From: Anarhynchus alexandrinus
Taxonomy: Eukaryota; Chordata; Aves; Charadriiformes; Charadriidae
Reading direction: 5' to 3'
Assembly: GCA_008711295.1 (NCBI GenBank)
Contig: VUYV01000019.1
Span: 6,823,882 to 6,887,881 of the forward strand
DNA length: 64,000 nucleotides
How positions within the stretch are numbered: position 1 is the stretch's first letter; the number at the start of each line of letters is the position of its first letter. This document shows, one piece after another, positions 62,301 to 64,000 of the stretch. A program made the position numbers and the translations under genes. The notes under the pieces are model-generated. The model was given only the letters and a program-made list of their open reading frames with translations. It had not been told where the DNA came from and did not search any database.

Positions 62301-63676
62301 ACTTGGATAAATGGTATAGTATTGATTAATTTTACTAACTTTTAGTAATAATATTAATGGACATCACTTTCTTTTTTAAAAACATCTACCTTGCTAACTA
62401 CAACCTGTAAAAACATATGTGCTATTTTATTAAAAGATGAACACATACTATTCTACTGAAAGACAGTGCTATTCTGGTTGTGCCCAAAAGCCACCAAGAA
62501 AACCAGAAACAAGGCAATTATTTGCAAGTAACCCTTGTAAGAAGGCAATAATTGAAATTGAATATCCACTGTTTAATATATATAAAGTTATTAAAATATT
62601 AAAATGTAAATAAAATATTTAAATGTACTCACTGGGTATTTAGAACACAGTTCACAAATGTAATGTATGTAAATGACTGGCTTTTGTTTATTTATAAATA
62701 AATACGTTAGCATACACCAATGTCATCAAAAAATAGATTAAAACAACATAAATTAATCTTGGTATGATAATTTTATCTATCAGCTCAACACAACTTTTAA
62801 TTCAGAGTACTAATAAAAGGCACTAGAAATAATCTATACATTGTTCACCTGTAAACAACTATACTTAAAAAAGTGCATTATGTTCTCATTCATTTGGCTA
62901 AACACTCCATTCATATCTAAATAAAAATATTTACACACTCATGTAGACAGGAGGATAAAATGTTTACATTTTTATTCATTTTATGCATATGAAATGGGTT
63001 TATGCAACACCTAAAATTAAGGATTTTAAAATGAGTAATACCGCAGTACTTCAGAGCACATGCAATATGATCATGTTAGACGGGCTGACCTCAGTGCAAT
63101 AAAGTCTATCAACAAACAAGTGTTTTACTGAATCGTATTTCATTTAATAATACCTGTAAATGTGACTCCTGTAAAGCTCCAACATCTTGCACGCAACCAG
63201 AAATGCAAAGAGACATTTTCAAAAGCCAGGGCAAATGCTATGGATGACTTTCTCGGGCTTTCACCAGGCACTGCCATTAGAGTGCTTTAGCTTCCATTAA
63301 GTTGTCACTTCCCTGTGCTGCCAGCTTTTCAAGGGGGACAATTCGATCTGACAGAACCATGGCCTGTCACATACACTAACAGTTCAGTAGAAATGAACAG
63401 GAAAACCCTCAAAGCTGACGGATTTATTAGTGATTGGAGCTGGCACATATATTGCTTATATGTACAAAGCTAGGTAATTAATAAGCTCTAACCTGTCCAC
63501 CCTAAGTACCTCATATTTATTTGCAGAAACTTAATTCATGGTATACAAATGCAAAACACACAAAGATGTTCTTTCATTGCATTTTGAACTTTGCAATTGT
63601 TTAATTAGACCTTATTGATCATGGCAGTTTTGTAACAACAACATCTAGTTCATACATATTTTTAATGCATCAGAAT
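59343..63676. other. Intron/upstream DNA without a gene
   Basis: About 4.3 kb with no coding frame or convincing splice pair. C+T-rich DNA at 61260-61460 is unassigned. The block 63150-63660 has balanced composition, many ATTA/TAATTA cores and no repeats, resembling a conserved non-coding element. Confidence 0.45.
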
Positions 63677-63875
63677 TGCCATACTGCAGAAAAGGCTCAT
63701 CTAGTCCAGAATCGTAGCAGCAAACAGTTAGGAATGAACGTAAGAAATTCTATGTGGAGCACAGCACCTGTCCTCAAAATATAATCCTGCTGTCAGTGGC
63801 TTCTGAGCCTCCTGAGCTAGAACTTCTATATAGATCACTGTATATACCAGCCACTATTTGATCCATCCTGTTTGA
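63677..63875 (-). mobile_element. Ancient CR1-type LINE relic, minus strand
   Basis: The phrases AGAATTGCCATACTGCAGAA and GGCTCATCTAGTCCAGAATC at 63672-63711, then CTGTCAGTGGCTTCTGAGCC near 63790, match the pattern of an old reptile/bird CR1 3' end in reverse orientation (typical form: 'GCCATACTGGGTCAGACC ... CCATCTAGTCCAGTATCC', then '...GTCAGTGG...'). Divergence is high and the right-hand limit is uncertain. It is of a different subfamily from the copies at 15.9, 50.2 and 58.1 kb. Confidence 0.55.
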
Positions 63876-64000
63876 GCCCAAATAAACTGAAAGTTCCGCA
63901 ATTATAGTCCATGCGAAGAAAAGGACTTTGTTTTGCTGACTGACAATATCATTGAGTACTAATTCTTGTACTGCGAAAACATTCCATCTTCTCTGAAGCA

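Noticed and set aside
1..64000. CRISPR arrays, bacterial operons, rRNA, tRNA or snRNA genes, endogenous retroviruses
   Set aside because: No regularly spaced direct repeats, no clover-leaf or box A/B pattern, no U6-like promoter plus body, and no retroviral gene or paired LTR could be seen.

Overview
This is A+T-rich vertebrate nuclear DNA, almost certainly from a bird. The evidence is the repeats: every recognisable transposon is a 5'-truncated CR1 LINE with the CR1 3' tail of two 8-base units (ATTCTRTG-type), and there are no Alu, B1/B2 or L1 copies. Nearly all of the window is non-coding and reads as intron or far-upstream DNA of one very large gene on the minus strand.

The key anchor is a minus-strand exon at 5514-5734. 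It has a strong pyrimidine tract plus ACAG acceptor, a 5'UTR with an in-frame stop just before the ATG, and 29 codons beginning [16 protein letters not shown], followed by CAG|GTAATG. This closely matches the alternative N-terminus of the RNA-binding splicing factor RBFOX1 (A2BP1/Fox-1). The common RBFOX exons and the RRM are not here and should lie beyond the left edge. A second minus-strand block at about 29.4-30.1 kb looks like an alternative upstream first exon with its promoter-proximal sequence. Its open frame ends at a consensus CAG|GTAAGT donor in phase 0, the same phase as the 5.6-kb exon. Weaker minus-strand exon candidates lie at 31.2 kb and 34.06-34.41 kb, next to a CpG-rich patch at 34.5-34.8 kb.

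Layout: 1-5.5 kb, intron with one CR1 tail (1.58-1.86 kb); 5.5-5.7 kb, RBFOX exon; 5.7-29.4 kb, intron with an ancient CR1 relic (7.5-7.9 kb), a minus-strand CR1 (15.9-16.3 kb) and possible conserved non-coding blocks; 29.4-30.1 kb, candidate alternative first exon; 30-35 kb, splice-signal and CpG/G-quadruplex-rich zone; 35-50 kb, mostly featureless A+T-rich DNA with one possible L2/CR1-clade relic (37.3-37.7 kb); 50.2-59.3 kb, three plus-strand CR1 copies, the longest retaining reverse-transcriptase motifs A, B and C with one frameshift; 59.3-64 kb, intron-like DNA ending in an ancient CR1 relic.

I found no protein-coding gene other than the RBFOX exon(s), no tRNA/rRNA/snRNA, no CRISPR array, and no convincing novel multi-gene system. 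The most interesting material is the alternative 5' end architecture of the RBFOX gene.
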